A stretch of 64,000 nucleotides of DNA, taken from Gammaproteobacteria bacterium. GTDB taxonomy: Bacteria > Pseudomonadota > Gammaproteobacteria > Pseudomonadales > Azotimanducaceae. A program made the position numbers and the translations under genes. Positions 38,589-48,894 of the stretch are shown piece by piece. Position 1 is the stretch's first letter; each line of letters begins with the position of its first letter. The notes beneath the pieces were generated by a model. The model was given only the letters and a program-made list of their open reading frames with translations, was not told where the DNA came from and ran no database searches. The stretch covers positions 1 through 64,000 of the forward strand of contig JAPUIA010000044.1 in NCBI GenBank assembly GCA_027297435.1, written 5' to 3'.

Positions 38589-39749
38589 ATGTCGCTAGCC
38601 TTCGCCCTAGACCAGGTCATGCAACGAGGCTGGGAACCGATTGAGTTACCGGCGCCAGTCGCTATCGATGCACTACCCACCCCGGCGCTCGTGCTCGACG
38701 AAGCGGCGTTCAAACGCAATCTCCAGCGTATGCAGAGCTTTCAGGATGCGCACGCCATGGGCGTTCGGCCCCACGCAAAAACACATAAGTGCCCTATCGT
38801 GGCCAAACGTCAGCTCGACAATGGCGCGGTGAGTGTGTGCGCGGCCAAGTTGTCCGAAGCCGCTGCGCTGGTCGCTGCCGGTGTAGACGATGTGCTCATT
38901 ACGTCGCCAATCGTTACGCCGGCAAAGCTCGAGCTGCTCGCAGAACTCGCCACGCGGGCGAGCGGCTTGAAGATTGTCGTCGACAGCGACTTGGGCTTGA
39001 ACGGGTTGTTGGAAAGCGGCGCCCGACTCGGTGTGCTCGTCGATATCGATGTCGCAATGGGACGTACCGGTACGCGCGATCCGGAAAGTGTCCTGCGGCT
39101 GGCTGACACGGCAGCGCAATCTGACGCGCTCGAATTTTTGGGCGTGCAACACTATGCCGGGCATGTGATGCACGTGGCCGGGTTTGATGCGCGCAAGACC
39201 GCCTCTCTCGAGCTTTGGTCAGGGTTGGAAGCGACGCTTGACGGGTTGGCCAAGCACGGTTTGGAGGCGTCGATTGTGACCGGCGGGGGCACGGGCACCT
39301 ACAACATCGATTGCGATGTGCCGTTCGTTACCGATTTACAGGTTGGCAGCTATATCTTCATGGATCACGAGTATCGCTTGATCGGCGGTGAAACCAGTGA
39401 GTTTTTCGACGACTTCGAGGTATCTCTTACGGTGCTGACGACGGTGATCAGCGAACCCGTTCCCGGTCGGGCAGTCACCGTAGACGGCGGATTCAAGGTA
39501 TTTGCTTCCGACACGGTCGACCCGCAGCCGATGGATCTTGCCGGTGCCAAATTTCGCTTTGGCGGCGACGAACATGGCATCTTGATACTCGACAAGGGTG
39601 TGCAACAACCGCTTCTTGGCGGCGTGCAAAGGTTTCTGACACCGCATTGTGATCCAACCGTCAATCTGCATGATCACTATTGGGTAGAGGATGAAGACGG
39701 TATGGTGCGTAGCGTGTGGCCAGTCACAGCGCGAGGTTGCTCTTGGTGA
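38589..39749 (+). CDS. DSD1-family PLP-dependent enzyme (D-threonine aldolase-like)
   Basis: IDALPTPALVLDEAAFKRNLQRMQSF...GVRPHAKTHKC; Met start at 38589 inside ORF 38439..39749. Confidence 0.85.
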   Translation: MSLAFALDQVMQRGWEPIELPAPVAIDALPTPALVLDEAAFKRNLQRMQSFQDAHAMGVRPHAKTHKCPIVAKRQLDNGAVSVCAAKLSEAAALVAAGVDDVLITSPIVTPAKLELLAELATRASGLKIVVDSDLGLNGLLESGARLGVLVDIDVAMGRTGTRDPESVLRLADTAAQSDALEFLGVQHYAGHVMHVAGFDARKTASLELWSGLEATLDGLAKHGLEASIVTGGGTGTYNIDCDVPFVTDLQVGSYIFMDHEYRLIGGETSEFFDDFEVSLTVLTTVISEPVPGRAVTVDGGFKVFASDTVDPQPMDLAGAKFRFGGDEHGILILDKGVQQPLLGGVQRFLTPHCDPTVNLHDHYWVEDEDGMVRSVWPVTARGCSW

Positions 39750-39774
39750 GCTGGTTCGATCGGGAGAGCGTCGG

Positions 39775-40395
39775 GTGCTAGAGATCGTGCAGTCGGGTGG
39801 TTGGTTGATGGTGCCGATACTGCTGTGCAGCGTCATCGCAGCGGCGATTAGCGTTGAACGTCTGTGGACTTTGCAGCGCTCCCGAATCACGCCGAGAAAC
39901 TTGCTCGCCCAGGTTTGGGGGTCGCTCAAGAACGACGAGTTCGACGCTCCGAAGCTCAGGGATTTACGCGCATTGAACCCACTTGGACAGGTATTTTCGG
40001 CAGGCATCAGCAACGCTAAGCGTGGACGCGACATCATGAAGGAGGCCATGGATGAGGCGGCCAGCCAAGTCAGCCACGATCTCGAACGCTACCTCACCTC
40101 GCTCGGTGTCATCGCTTCCGTATCGCCGCTATTAGGGCTGCTGGGTACCGTCGTCGGCATGATCAAGGTATTCACGGCACTCATGATTGAGGGGGCTGGC
40201 AATGCCAATGTCCTTGCCGGTGGTATCTCTCAGGCCCTCATCACGACCGCGGCGGGATTGTCCGTTGCGATTCCGGCGCTAATTTTCCATCGGTTTTTTC
40301 AACGCCGGGTCGATGAACTTGTCGTCAACATGGAGCAGGAAGCGAGCAAGCTCGTCGACATCATGCATGGCGGTCAGGAAGACCCCCGATTGTGA
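39775..40395 (+). CDS. exbB: MotA/TolQ/ExbB proton channel family protein
   Basis: VLEIVQSGGWLMVPILLCSVIAAAISVERLW; LGLLGTVVGMIKVF; start approximate. Confidence 0.88.
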   Translation: MLEIVQSGGWLMVPILLCSVIAAAISVERLWTLQRSRITPRNLLAQVWGSLKNDEFDAPKLRDLRALNPLGQVFSAGISNAKRGRDIMKEAMDEAASQVSHDLERYLTSLGVIASVSPLLGLLGTVVGMIKVFTALMIEGAGNANVLAGGISQALITTAAGLSVAIPALIFHRFFQRRVDELVVNMEQEASKLVDIMHGGQEDPRL

Positions 40396-40396
40396 T

Positions 40397-40828
40397 GTGG
40401 GTTTGGTGAGCAGACGCCGCGGACGGCACGAAGCCACGGTCGAACTCACGCCGTTGATCGACGTCGTGTTCTTGTTGTTGATCTTCTTCATGGTATCGAC
40501 AACGTTCATTCGCGAGACGCAACTCAAGATAGATCTACCGGAGGCATCCGGGGAACTCCTGGAGATCGAAGAGGGTTTCATTGAGATCACGATAGATCAG
40601 CAGGGCGACTACTCGGTCAACGATCGTGTGCTCGTAAACAATGAACTCAACACGCTGATTCGTGCGTTGACCGACTTGATGCAAGATCGGTCCGCCCCAA
40701 ACCGTTTGATCATCACGGCCGATGCCCGTACGGCCCATCAATCGGTGGTGCGTGCTATGGATGCCGCCGGCAAAGTGGGTCTCATGAGAATCAGCATCAC
40801 AACCCAGCAGCCGGAAGATGAAGGATAG
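40397..40828 (+). CDS. exbD: ExbD/TolR family protein
   Basis: VELTPLIDVVFLLLIFFMVSTTFIRETQLKIDLPEAS; GTG start 40397 or 40406. Confidence 0.9.
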   Translation: MGLVSRRRGRHEATVELTPLIDVVFLLLIFFMVSTTFIRETQLKIDLPEASGELLEIEEGFIEITIDQQGDYSVNDRVLVNNELNTLIRALTDLMQDRSAPNRLIITADARTAHQSVVRAMDAAGKVGLMRISITTQQPEDEG

Positions 40829-41900
40829 CGGTTGGTCTACCTATAGACGGTTACTCGTCCGGTCGTACTGGCTCGACGTTTTCGAACGAACGCTAACGCC
40901 GCTCACCGCGGGTTGGTACCAGGATGCTTGGTGGACGTATTTACTGGTGCCTTTTTCGTGGTTCTTCGGCAAGCTGGCCGCGCGTCGCCGTTTCCGGTTT
41001 GCCACGGGCAAACGTACCCCGTGGCGTGCCGACGTTCCGGTCATTATTGTCGGGAACGTAACGCTAGGCGGTACCGGCAAGACGCCCTTGGTCATCTGGT
41101 TGGTAGACTGGTTGCGCGCGCGAGGATTTCAGCCGGGCGTCGTGTCGCGTGGCTACGGTGGACGTGCCGTTGCGACACCGCTCGAAGTCCCGTCGTTGAA
41201 CGCCGATCCGGACCTGTACGGGGATGAAGCACCCATTATTGCCAAACGATCTGGATGTCCCGTCGTCGTTGGTGCCGATCGGGTCAAGGCCGTCAAGCAG
41301 TTGCTGTCAAATGGCTGCGTTGACATCGTCGTCTCAGACGACGGGTTGCAACACTATGCCTTGGCGCGCGATGTGGAGATCGTCGTCGTCGATGGCCATC
41401 GAGGACTCGGCAACGGCCGCTTACTGCCTGCGGGGCCGCTTCGGGAACCGGCGACACGCATGTCCGAAGCGGATTGGATCGTCAGCAATGGGCGCGCTTC
41501 GGGCCTCGTGCCGGACGAGGCGTTGATGTCGGTGTGCCCAAGAGCCTTTATTCATCTACGCACGCGTGAGCGTCTCGATGTCGACGAGTTTGCCGACCGC
41601 TACAATGACGTTCACGCGGTCGCTGGCATCGGTAACCCGAACCGGTTTGGGCAAACGCTGCGCGAATTGGGACTCAGACCCTTGGTGCATCCGCTCAAAG
41701 ACCATCATCGCTATACAGGCAAAGAGATCGAGTTTGCCGATGGATTGCCGGTCGTTTGTACCGAAAAGGATGCTGTGAAGCTGTGCCGGATACACGCACC
41801 GCTGGATCGTTGCTGGTATCTGGAAATCGATGTGGTGATCGATGCCAAAGATGAAGAACGTTTGACCGACATTCTGCATGCCCACGCCATATTGAATTAG
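40818..41900 (+). CDS. lpxK: tetraacyldisaccharide 4'-kinase
   Basis: PVIIVGNVTLGGTGKTPLVIWL; VVSRGYGGR; VSDDGLQHYAL. Confidence 0.94.
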   Translation: MKDSGWSTYRRLLVRSYWLDVFERTLTPLTAGWYQDAWWTYLLVPFSWFFGKLAARRRFRFATGKRTPWRADVPVIIVGNVTLGGTGKTPLVIWLVDWLRARGFQPGVVSRGYGGRAVATPLEVPSLNADPDLYGDEAPIIAKRSGCPVVVGADRVKAVKQLLSNGCVDIVVSDDGLQHYALARDVEIVVVDGHRGLGNGRLLPAGPLREPATRMSEADWIVSNGRASGLVPDEALMSVCPRAFIHLRTRERLDVDEFADRYNDVHAVAGIGNPNRFGQTLRELGLRPLVHPLKDHHRYTGKEIEFADGLPVVCTEKDAVKLCRIHAPLDRCWYLEIDVVIDAKDEERLTDILHAHAILN

Positions 41901-41905
41901 CGGCG

Positions 41906-42658
41906 ATGTTTTACTGTGTGATCCCGGCCCGCTACGCCTCGACGCGCTTACCCGGCAAACCGTTGTCGGCAATCGCGGGTATACCGATGATCGTGCACGT
42001 CGCGCGGCAAGTTGCCCTTGCCGGTGCCGAACGGGTAGTCGTCGCTACCGATGACGCGCGCATCGTCGAAGTCGTCGAGCAGGCCGGTTTTGACGCGACG
42101 ATGACCGACGCCGGTCACCCGTCGGGATCGGATCGCGTCATGGAAGTCGTCGATCTAAACGGCTGGCCCGACGATGCGATCGTCATCAACGTCCAAGGTG
42201 ATGAGCCACTCATTCCACCACAGGTGATCCGGCAACTTGCCGACGGCATGGCCGACAGGACCGATGCATCGGTCGCGACACTCTGCGAACCCCTCGACGA
42301 TGTCGATGAGATAAATGACCCCAACGTAGTCAAGGTCGTGCGCGACCGCGATCAGCTTGCGCTGTATTTTTCGCGAGCGCCCATTCCTCAATCGCGAACG
42401 CACGTTGCCGGGTCTGGCCTCTGGCATCGCCATGTGGGTATTTATGCGTATCGGGTGGCGGCGTTGCGCAAGTTCGTCTCGCTGCGACCGAGTCCATTGG
42501 AACGCGCTGAGCAACTCGAGCAACTACGTCTGCTCGAGAACGGCATACGCATCTTGACCCTAGATGCTTGTCAGCCGGTTCCGCGCGGGGTTGATACGCC
42601 GGAAGATCTCCAGCGCGTCGCCGCGCTCATGCTAAGCGCACGCAACAGCATGAGGTGA
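41906..42658 (+). CDS. kdsB: 3-deoxy-manno-octulosonate cytidylyltransferase
   Basis: VIPARYASTRLPGKPLSAIAGIPMIVHV; NVQGDEPLIPP. Confidence 0.95.
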   Translation: MFYCVIPARYASTRLPGKPLSAIAGIPMIVHVARQVALAGAERVVVATDDARIVEVVEQAGFDATMTDAGHPSGSDRVMEVVDLNGWPDDAIVINVQGDEPLIPPQVIRQLADGMADRTDASVATLCEPLDDVDEINDPNVVKVVRDRDQLALYFSRAPIPQSRTHVAGSGLWHRHVGIYAYRVAALRKFVSLRPSPLERAEQLEQLRLLENGIRILTLDACQPVPRGVDTPEDLQRVAALMLSARNSMR

Positions 42659-42662
42659 GGCA

Positions 42663-43301
42663 TTGTGTGAGAACGATATCCCCAATCTGCCTCCCACTAT
42701 GTTTCGACGGGTCGATGAAAGTGCCGACAGCGAGTTCTACGCCGAACCACGATTCGTCGCGCACATCGATCAGGCAACCATCGATGCGTTGACGGATTTT
42801 TATCGAACGTTTCTACCAAAAGGAAGCGACGTGCTGGATCTGATGTCATCGTGGATCTCGCACCTACCGGTTGAGGTCGATTATGAACGGGTGTCGGGAC
42901 TCGGGATGAATCGTGAAGAGTTACAAGGCAATCCACGGCTCGACGACTTCGTTGTTCACGATCTGAATGTCGAGCCCAATTTGCCGTATGCCGAACATAG
43001 CTTTGATCGCGCGACGCTGGCCGTATCAATTCAATATTTGATTCGCCCCGTTGAAGTCATGACAAGCGTGCACAAGGTACTGCGACCCGGTGGTCGAATC
43101 TGTATCGCCATGTCTCATCGTTTGTTCCCGACTAAGGCGATTGTTGCGTTTCAACGTCTTGGGCCTGAAGAACGAGTTCAGTTGGTTGCCCGATACCTGG
43201 CGATGGGGGGATTTACCGACGTGCAGTTCCTAGACCGCTCACCACCTGCCGCCGATCCGCTTTGGCTGGTCGTCGGTACCGTCCGACCGGTTGTTACTTA
43301 G
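42663..43301 (+). CDS. SAM-dependent methyltransferase
   Basis: DVLDLMSSWISHLP; FDRATLAVSIQYLIRPVEVMTSVHKVLRPGGRICIAMSHR. Confidence 0.75.
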   Translation: MCENDIPNLPPTMFRRVDESADSEFYAEPRFVAHIDQATIDALTDFYRTFLPKGSDVLDLMSSWISHLPVEVDYERVSGLGMNREELQGNPRLDDFVVHDLNVEPNLPYAEHSFDRATLAVSIQYLIRPVEVMTSVHKVLRPGGRICIAMSHRLFPTKAIVAFQRLGPEERVQLVARYLAMGGFTDVQFLDRSPPAADPLWLVVGTVRPVVT

Positions 43302-43362
43302 TCGTCGCTGAAAAGTCCGACCGGACAGGGAGTCCTATGCTCGAACCCTTTATCAGGGCCGA

Positions 43363-44133
43363 CTACTTAGGCGACATGCGAATACCGGCATCCAGGCGAA
43401 TGGTTTCGCCGTTGAGGTACGAATTCTCGATAATCTGCCGCGCCAACGAAGCGTACTCCGGTGCATTGCCCAAGCGTTTTGGGAATTGCACCATGTCGAT
43501 GAGCGGGTCACGGACACGATCGGGTGCGCCTGCCATCATCGGTGTCTCGAATATCCCCGGTGCAATGGTGCATACGCGAATACCCGATCTGGACAGGTCG
43601 CGAGCAATGGGTAGTGTCATGCCCGCTACAGCCGCCTTACTTGCGGCGTATCCCGCCTGGCCAACCTGGCCGTCGAAGGCCGCAACCGATGCAGTATTGA
43701 TCACTACGCCGCGCTCGGCATCGTCGTTCTCCGGTGCGTTCTTTTGCATCTCCCATGCACACAGGCGCAGGCAGTTGAACGTGCCGATCACGTTGACTTG
43801 AATAATGCCGGTGAAATACTTGAGCGGCATCGGCCCTTCTTTGCCGAGCGTGCGCGCGGCCGCGCCGATACCCGCGCAGTTGACGTTGATATGAATTGCG
43901 CCAAAATCCCTCATAACCGCTTGCACCGCCTGGGTTACCGATTCCTCGTCGACGACGTTGACGACGTAGGACCGAGTATTCCCGCTGAGTTCTCGTGCGG
44001 TTTGCTGACCGAGTTCTTCATTCAGATCGAAGATCGCAACGCTGCCCCCGTGTTGTACGACCATCTCCGAGGTCGCGCGCCCGAGGCCGGAAGCTCCGCC
44101 AGTGATGACGGCTACTTTGTTTTCGAGGTTCAC
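43363..44133 (-). CDS. SDR family 3-hydroxyacyl-CoA dehydrogenase-like
   Basis: NKVAVITGGASGLGRATSEMVVQHGG; GQVGQAGYAASKAAVAGMTLPIARDL. Confidence 0.9.
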   Translation of the reverse strand: MNLENKVAVITGGASGLGRATSEMVVQHGGSVAIFDLNEELGQQTARELSGNTRSYVVNVVDEESVTQAVQAVMRDFGAIHINVNCAGIGAAARTLGKEGPMPLKYFTGIIQVNVIGTFNCLRLCAWEMQKNAPENDDAERGVVINTASVAAFDGQVGQAGYAASKAAVAGMTLPIARDLSRSGIRVCTIAPGIFETPMMAGAPDRVRDPLIDMVQFPKRLGNAPEYASLARQIIENSYLNGETIRLDAGIRMSPK

Positions 44134-44186
44134 CTGACGTCCTTCGCTGTCCTGCGTGCTTGGCGCCGCGTAGTATAGAGTATTGG

Positions 44187-44738
44187 ATGAACTTGCCGTT
44201 TCGATATCTACCAGAAGGCCTGCAGGATGCCGACGCGGTCATGCGCTGGTGCGTGGAAGAACCTCTTTGGCAACACGAACATATCCAGATGTTTGGGCGG
44301 ACCGTCGTGGTGCCGAGGATGGTCGCTTGGTACGGGGATGCCGGCGTCCGCTATCGGTACTCGGGTGTTCAGCATTGCGCGGATGGATGGCCAAACCCGC
44401 TCTGGGAATTGAAAGTAGAGCTAGCCCGGCTTGTCGATGCGGATTGGAATTTCGTGCTGCTGAATCGCTATCGCGACGGGCGCGACTGGATGGGTTGGCA
44501 CAGAGACGATGAAAAGGCCATGAACGGCGTGGTAGCGTCCGTCAGCTTAGGTGCGACCCGAGGGTTTCGATTGGAGGTCGGCGACGAGCGATACAAGCTC
44601 GACCTCGAACATGGATCCGTCGTGGTGTTCGACGGCCGCCTACGCCATACCTTGACGCGCACACGCAGGCCTGTCGGCGAGCGCTTCAACCTAACGTTTC
44701 GCTGCATCGACGCGTCGGCTGGCCATGCTCACGCATAA
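44187..44738 (+). CDS. alpha-ketoglutarate-dependent dioxygenase AlkB family
   Basis: GWHRDDEKAM...VSLGATRGFRL...LRHTLTRTRRPVGERFNLTFR. Confidence 0.9.
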   Translation: MNLPFRYLPEGLQDADAVMRWCVEEPLWQHEHIQMFGRTVVVPRMVAWYGDAGVRYRYSGVQHCADGWPNPLWELKVELARLVDADWNFVLLNRYRDGRDWMGWHRDDEKAMNGVVASVSLGATRGFRLEVGDERYKLDLEHGSVVVFDGRLRHTLTRTRRPVGERFNLTFRCIDASAGHAHA

Positions 44739-45711
44739 TACCTTGGGTGTGCCCTGCGAGGTTGCTGATAGGGTCATCTTTGAGAACGACGATGACGTCA
44801 AGCGTGCGTTGGCAACGGATGATCGTTTGCTGATATTGGGTGGTTGCAGCAACGTGGTACTACCGGAATGTTTGAACCAGCGTGTTGGACAGATTGCCAT
44901 GCGCGGTATCAGCGCGATCGAAGTCGGGGACGACGTAGTAGTGACCGCGGCCGCGGGCGAAAGTTGGCACGGGCTTGTGCGCTATACGCTGGGGAAGGGT
45001 TGGGCGGGGCTCGAAAACCTCGCGCTCATCCCCGGCCAAGTAGGTGCGGCGCCCATTCAGAACATCGGTGCCTACGGTGTCGAGCTTGCCCGGCGCACCG
45101 AAGCCGTGCGGGTGTTTGACCGTACCCGCGCCATCGAGCGGGTGTTGTCGCCGGAGGAATGTGAATTTTCGTACCGCTCGAGCGTTTTCCGAAGTCATCC
45201 TGATCGGTACGTGGTGTTGGATCTCAGCTTACGTCTGACGTGTTCATCCCAGCCGGTACTCGAATACCCCGACGTGCAAACCGAACTCAGCAGGCTCGGT
45301 TGGAGCCAACCCACACCGAGCCAGGTTGCCGAAGTGATCATCAGGATCCGTCGGCGCAAACTGCCCGACTATCGAACTTGGGGCAACGTGGGTAGTTTCT
45401 TCAAGAATCCGGTGGTCACGCAAGCGGCTGCCGAGGCTTTAAAGCAGGCACATCCGAAACTGGTCATGCATGCACATGGGGCGGCGGTCAAACTAGCTGC
45501 CGCACAGTTGATCGATCTATGTGGGTGGAAAGGCCGTCGTGAAGGGGCGGTGAGCGTGTGGCGCCGTCAGCCCTTGGTGTTGGTGAACTTGGGAGGTGCC
45601 AGCGCCCGCGATTTCCTGCGTCTTGGCGACACCATCCGCCGCTCGGTTGCTGAACGGTTTCAGGTGTCGCTAGAGATGGAACCCACGGTCGTTAGCGCGA
45701 ACGGCGCTTAA
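44725..45711 (+). CDS. murB: UDP-N-acetylmuramate dehydrogenase
   Basis: LILGGCSNVVLPE; LALIPGQVGAAPIQNIGAYGVEL; NVGSFFKNPVV. Confidence 0.95.
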   Translation: MLTHNTLGVPCEVADRVIFENDDDVKRALATDDRLLILGGCSNVVLPECLNQRVGQIAMRGISAIEVGDDVVVTAAAGESWHGLVRYTLGKGWAGLENLALIPGQVGAAPIQNIGAYGVELARRTEAVRVFDRTRAIERVLSPEECEFSYRSSVFRSHPDRYVVLDLSLRLTCSSQPVLEYPDVQTELSRLGWSQPTPSQVAEVIIRIRRRKLPDYRTWGNVGSFFKNPVVTQAAAEALKQAHPKLVMHAHGAAVKLAAAQLIDLCGWKGRREGAVSVWRRQPLVLVNLGGASARDFLRLGDTIRRSVAERFQVSLEMEPTVVSANGA

Positions 45712-45720
45712 GCTGTCGCG

Positions 45721-48327
45721 CTAGCCTTCCGCGTTGCTAATTACCCCTTGTGCTTTCAATTCGGCCTCGCGTTGCCGACGGCGGACCTCTCGGGGATCGT
45801 TGTACGCCCGAGTAGGTTGTTCGGGTGCGGGGGGCGCTTGCGGTTCCGGCTCTACACTCGCTTGGGGTTCCTGAGCCGACTCGCTAGTCGTCTCGACCGT
45901 CGCGTCTACCGTCGCGTCTACCGGCGCGTCCACCGGCGCAGGGTCCTCGCCGGCCGATTGAGGGTCGGGCGCGACCACTGGGGGATTCGACACCACGGCG
46001 GCTGTGACTGGGGTTTCGCGTTCAGGCTGCACCGGTTGCGGTTGGGTTTCTACAATCGGCGCCACACTGGGCGGACGGTGACCTTGTTCCGCTTCAGGCG
46101 CTTCGTCGAGAACCTCGTCTGATACCTCGCGGCGCGCAACGGGTGTCTGTTTCGATGTCCTCGAGTTGTTTGCTTCCTCGGCAATCTTGCCACGATCGCG
46201 GCGCGGCTTGCGTTTGCTCTCTGCCAGTTGCTCTTCGCTCGGCTTGCGATTGCCTTCCGGTCGCTTGCTCCGGGGGTCCTTCTCGCGGGGTGAACCGACA
46301 CCGGTAGAATTGTCGCGCGATGAATTTCTGCCGCGCTGTGTGTCTCTTGATGCGTTGTCGCTGTCGCGATCGGTGTTGCGCTTCGCATCGCTTGCTCTGG
46401 CGTCGCTCTTCTGGCGCGGTTCACTGGTTTGCTGCTCAGCACCACGATTGCGCGAATCGCGAGCCTCGGCACGCTCGCCGCGTTTTTGCGCATCTCGGCG
46501 CGGTTTCTGCTCGGATCTCTTCGAGCGCTGTTCGTTGCCGGATTTGCTGCCGGAACGCTGGCGGTTGGCTTGCCCATCATAGCGCTTGGGCGCGCCTCTC
46601 GGCTGTCGAGGCTGAGGTTCCGGCGCTTGCTCTCCTTCGGAGAACAAACTGGCCGCCAACTTCTTGAAAATGCCCGGTTTCTTGGGTGCTGGGTCGGCTT
46701 TGGCTTTAGCTTTGGGTGCCGGTCCGGACGGGGTGAGTGTCTTGACGGACGCTTGCTCGCGAGGCGGTGGTGGTGGATTGTCTCGGATCGGTTCTTCTAT
46801 TGGGGTGGCAAATTCCGTCAACTCATAGCTCGGCACATCACTTTCGGCGACTGCGAGGTCGTCGCGGATGCGCTGAACCTCGTATTGGGGCGTCTCCATG
46901 TTGACGTTCGGCACGATGACGATGTGCGTCTTCGTACGCCGTTCGATTTCAGCCACGTCTTTGCGCTTTTCGTTGAGCAAGTACGAGGCGATGTTGAGTG
47001 GCACCAGTGCGCGCACCATCGAACTGCGTTCCTTCAACGACTCTTCTTCCATGATCCTCAAGATCACCAGTGCAAGGGATCTGACGTCTCTGATCCTGCC
47101 TTGGCCACTGCACCGGGGGCAGACTTCAGTCGTCAGTTCTTCTAGCGACGGACGTAAGCGCTGTCGGGACATTTCCATCAGGCCGAACCTGGAAATGCGG
47201 CTCACCTGAACCCGGGCGCGGTCTTGATCCAGCGCCTCGCGCATCGTATTTTCGACGGCCCGCTGGTTTTTCACGATCGACATATCGATAAAGTCGATCA
47301 CGATCAGACCGCCCATATCCCGCAGTCGTAGTTGCCTGGCAATTTCTTGGGCGGCTTCTAGGTTGGTGTTGAGAGCGGTTTCCTCAATGTCAGCGCCCTT
47401 CGTGGCGCGCGATGAGTTGATGTCGATTGACACGAGCGCCTCTGTCGGATCAATCACGATACTGCCGCCCGACGGCAGCTTGACGGTATGATGGAACGCG
47501 CTTTCGATTTGGCTTTCGATTTGATAACGGCTGAATAGCGGAATTGGATCGTCGTAGAATTTCACCCGGTCTTTGTAGTGTGGGATCACCTGATCGATGA
47601 ACGCTCGAGCTTCCTCAAAGGCGTCTTTGCCGTCGATCAACAATTCTCCGATGTCCTTCCTCAGGTTGTCACGAATTGCCCGCAAGATGACGTTGTTCTC
47701 GGCATACAGCAGCTTAGGTGCCCGCTCCTGCTCTGCGGCCGCATGCACCGCGTCCCACAGCTGTAGCAGGTACTCGAGGTCCCACTGCAACTCCTCGGCG
47801 CTGCGTCCGACGCCCGCCGTACGCACGATGACGCCCATTCCCTCGGGTATGTCCAATTGAGATAGCGCCTCGCGTAGCTGATCTCGGTCGTCGCCCTCTA
47901 TGCGCCTTGAGACGCCGCCCGCACGGGGATTGTTCGGCATCAACACCATGTAACGGCCTGCCAAGCTGATAAAAGTGGTCAGGGCTGCGCCCTTGGTGCC
48001 GCGTTCTTCCTTGTCTACTTGAACGATGATCTCTTGACCTTCGCTAATGGCCTCTTGGATCTGCACGCGGCCCGGGTCGCTCGAGCGATTCTTGAAATAC
48101 TGTCGGGAAATATCTTTTAGCGGAAGGAAACCGTGGCGTTCCGAACCGAACTCGACGAAGGCGGCTTCTAGGCTCGGTTCTACGCGAGTGATCCTGGCTT
48201 TGTAGATGCTGGCCTTTTTTTGTTCGCGGCCGCGGTTTTCGATGTCTAGGTCGTATAGTTTCTGACCATCGACGAGAGCGACGCGCACCTCTTCCGGTTG
48301 CGTCGCGTTGATGAGCATACGTTTCAT
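45721..48327 (-). CDS. rne: ribonuclease E
   Basis: [31 protein letters not shown]1 domain; [19 protein letters not shown]; long charged C-terminal scaffold. Confidence 0.95.
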   Translation of the reverse strand: MKRMLINATQPEEVRVALVDGQKLYDLDIENRGREQKKASIYKARITRVEPSLEAAFVEFGSERHGFLPLKDISRQYFKNRSSDPGRVQIQEAISEGQEIIVQVDKEERGTKGAALTTFISLAGRYMVLMPNNPRAGGVSRRIEGDDRDQLREALSQLDIPEGMGVIVRTAGVGRSAEELQWDLEYLLQLWDAVHAAAEQERAPKLLYAENNVILRAIRDNLRKDIGELLIDGKDAFEEARAFIDQVIPHYKDRVKFYDDPIPLFSRYQIESQIESAFHHTVKLPSGGSIVIDPTEALVSIDINSSRATKGADIEETALNTNLEAAQEIARQLRLRDMGGLIVIDFIDMSIVKNQRAVENTMREALDQDRARVQVSRISRFGLMEMSRQRLRPSLEELTTEVCPRCSGQGRIRDVRSLALVILRIMEEESLKERSSMVRALVPLNIASYLLNEKRKDVAEIERRTKTHIVIVPNVNMETPQYEVQRIRDDLAVAESDVPSYELTEFATPIEEPIRDNPPPPPREQASVKTLTPSGPAPKAKAKADPAPKKPGIFKKLAASLFSEGEQAPEPQPRQPRGAPKRYDGQANRQRSGSKSGNEQRSKRSEQKPRRDAQKRGERAEARDSRNRGAEQQTSEPRQKSDARASDAKRNTDRDSDNASRDTQRGRNSSRDNSTGVGSPREKDPRSKRPEGNRKPSEEQLAESKRKPRRDRGKIAEEANNSRTSKQTPVARREVSDEVLDEAPEAEQGHRPPSVAPIVETQPQPVQPERETPVTAAVVSNPPVVAPDPQSAGEDPAPVDAPVDATVDATVETTSESAQEPQASVEPEPQAPPAPEQPTRAYNDPREVRRRQREAELKAQGVISNAEG

Positions 48328-48373
48328 GCGTGTACTGTCCTGTCTTGGGCGCTTGCGCCGCCAACTGGGACGG

Positions 48374-48434
48374 TGGACAGATCTGTCCAATTGCGGATGT
48401 GGGGCAACCGGCCTTCGCTCAATGCGCGAAGGCC
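48374..48434 (-). promoter_or_regulatory. rne 5' UTR stem-loops
   Basis: 16-bp palindrome tggacagatctgtcca (48374-48389) and hairpin ggccttcgc-N7-gcgaaggcc (48410-48434) upstream of rne start. Confidence 0.5.
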
Positions 48435-48894
48435 ATCGAGTTAACGACTAATTGAGCTGCCCAGTGTCATATGTCGGTTGGGTTCGGTCTGCTCAAGCCT
48501 TCTAAAAGCCGGTACAAACGTCGTCTGTTCCTCACACGATTATTCACACACTCGTACACAATCCGTTCGCCTAACGGTGGGCGTTGGCCCGATCGTTTGG
48601 CTTTGAAACCGTTCCAGCGTTGCTTTGGTGGCAACTGCGCTGGTTGTTAATTTCTCGATCTCCGCAGCCTTCTTGGCCGTCAACGAACCCCCCGCGACCC
48701 GCGATACTTCTACCCGGGTGTAATCGCAATCGGCAAATAAGCGCCGATGGTGGGGACGGTTGCGGATGCCTTTTCTCTAACCCTACTTTTCGCTGTCAAG
48801 GGTTTCTCGATAGACCCCATGCAGGTATGGTTGACCCGCACGGGCGAGCGCATCTTAACAGTGTTGCTTAAGTCCTTCAAACCAAAAGAAAATT

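Noticed and set aside
46429-47145. Plus-strand ORFs opposite rne
   Set aside because: Antisense to well-conserved RNase E; no independent support
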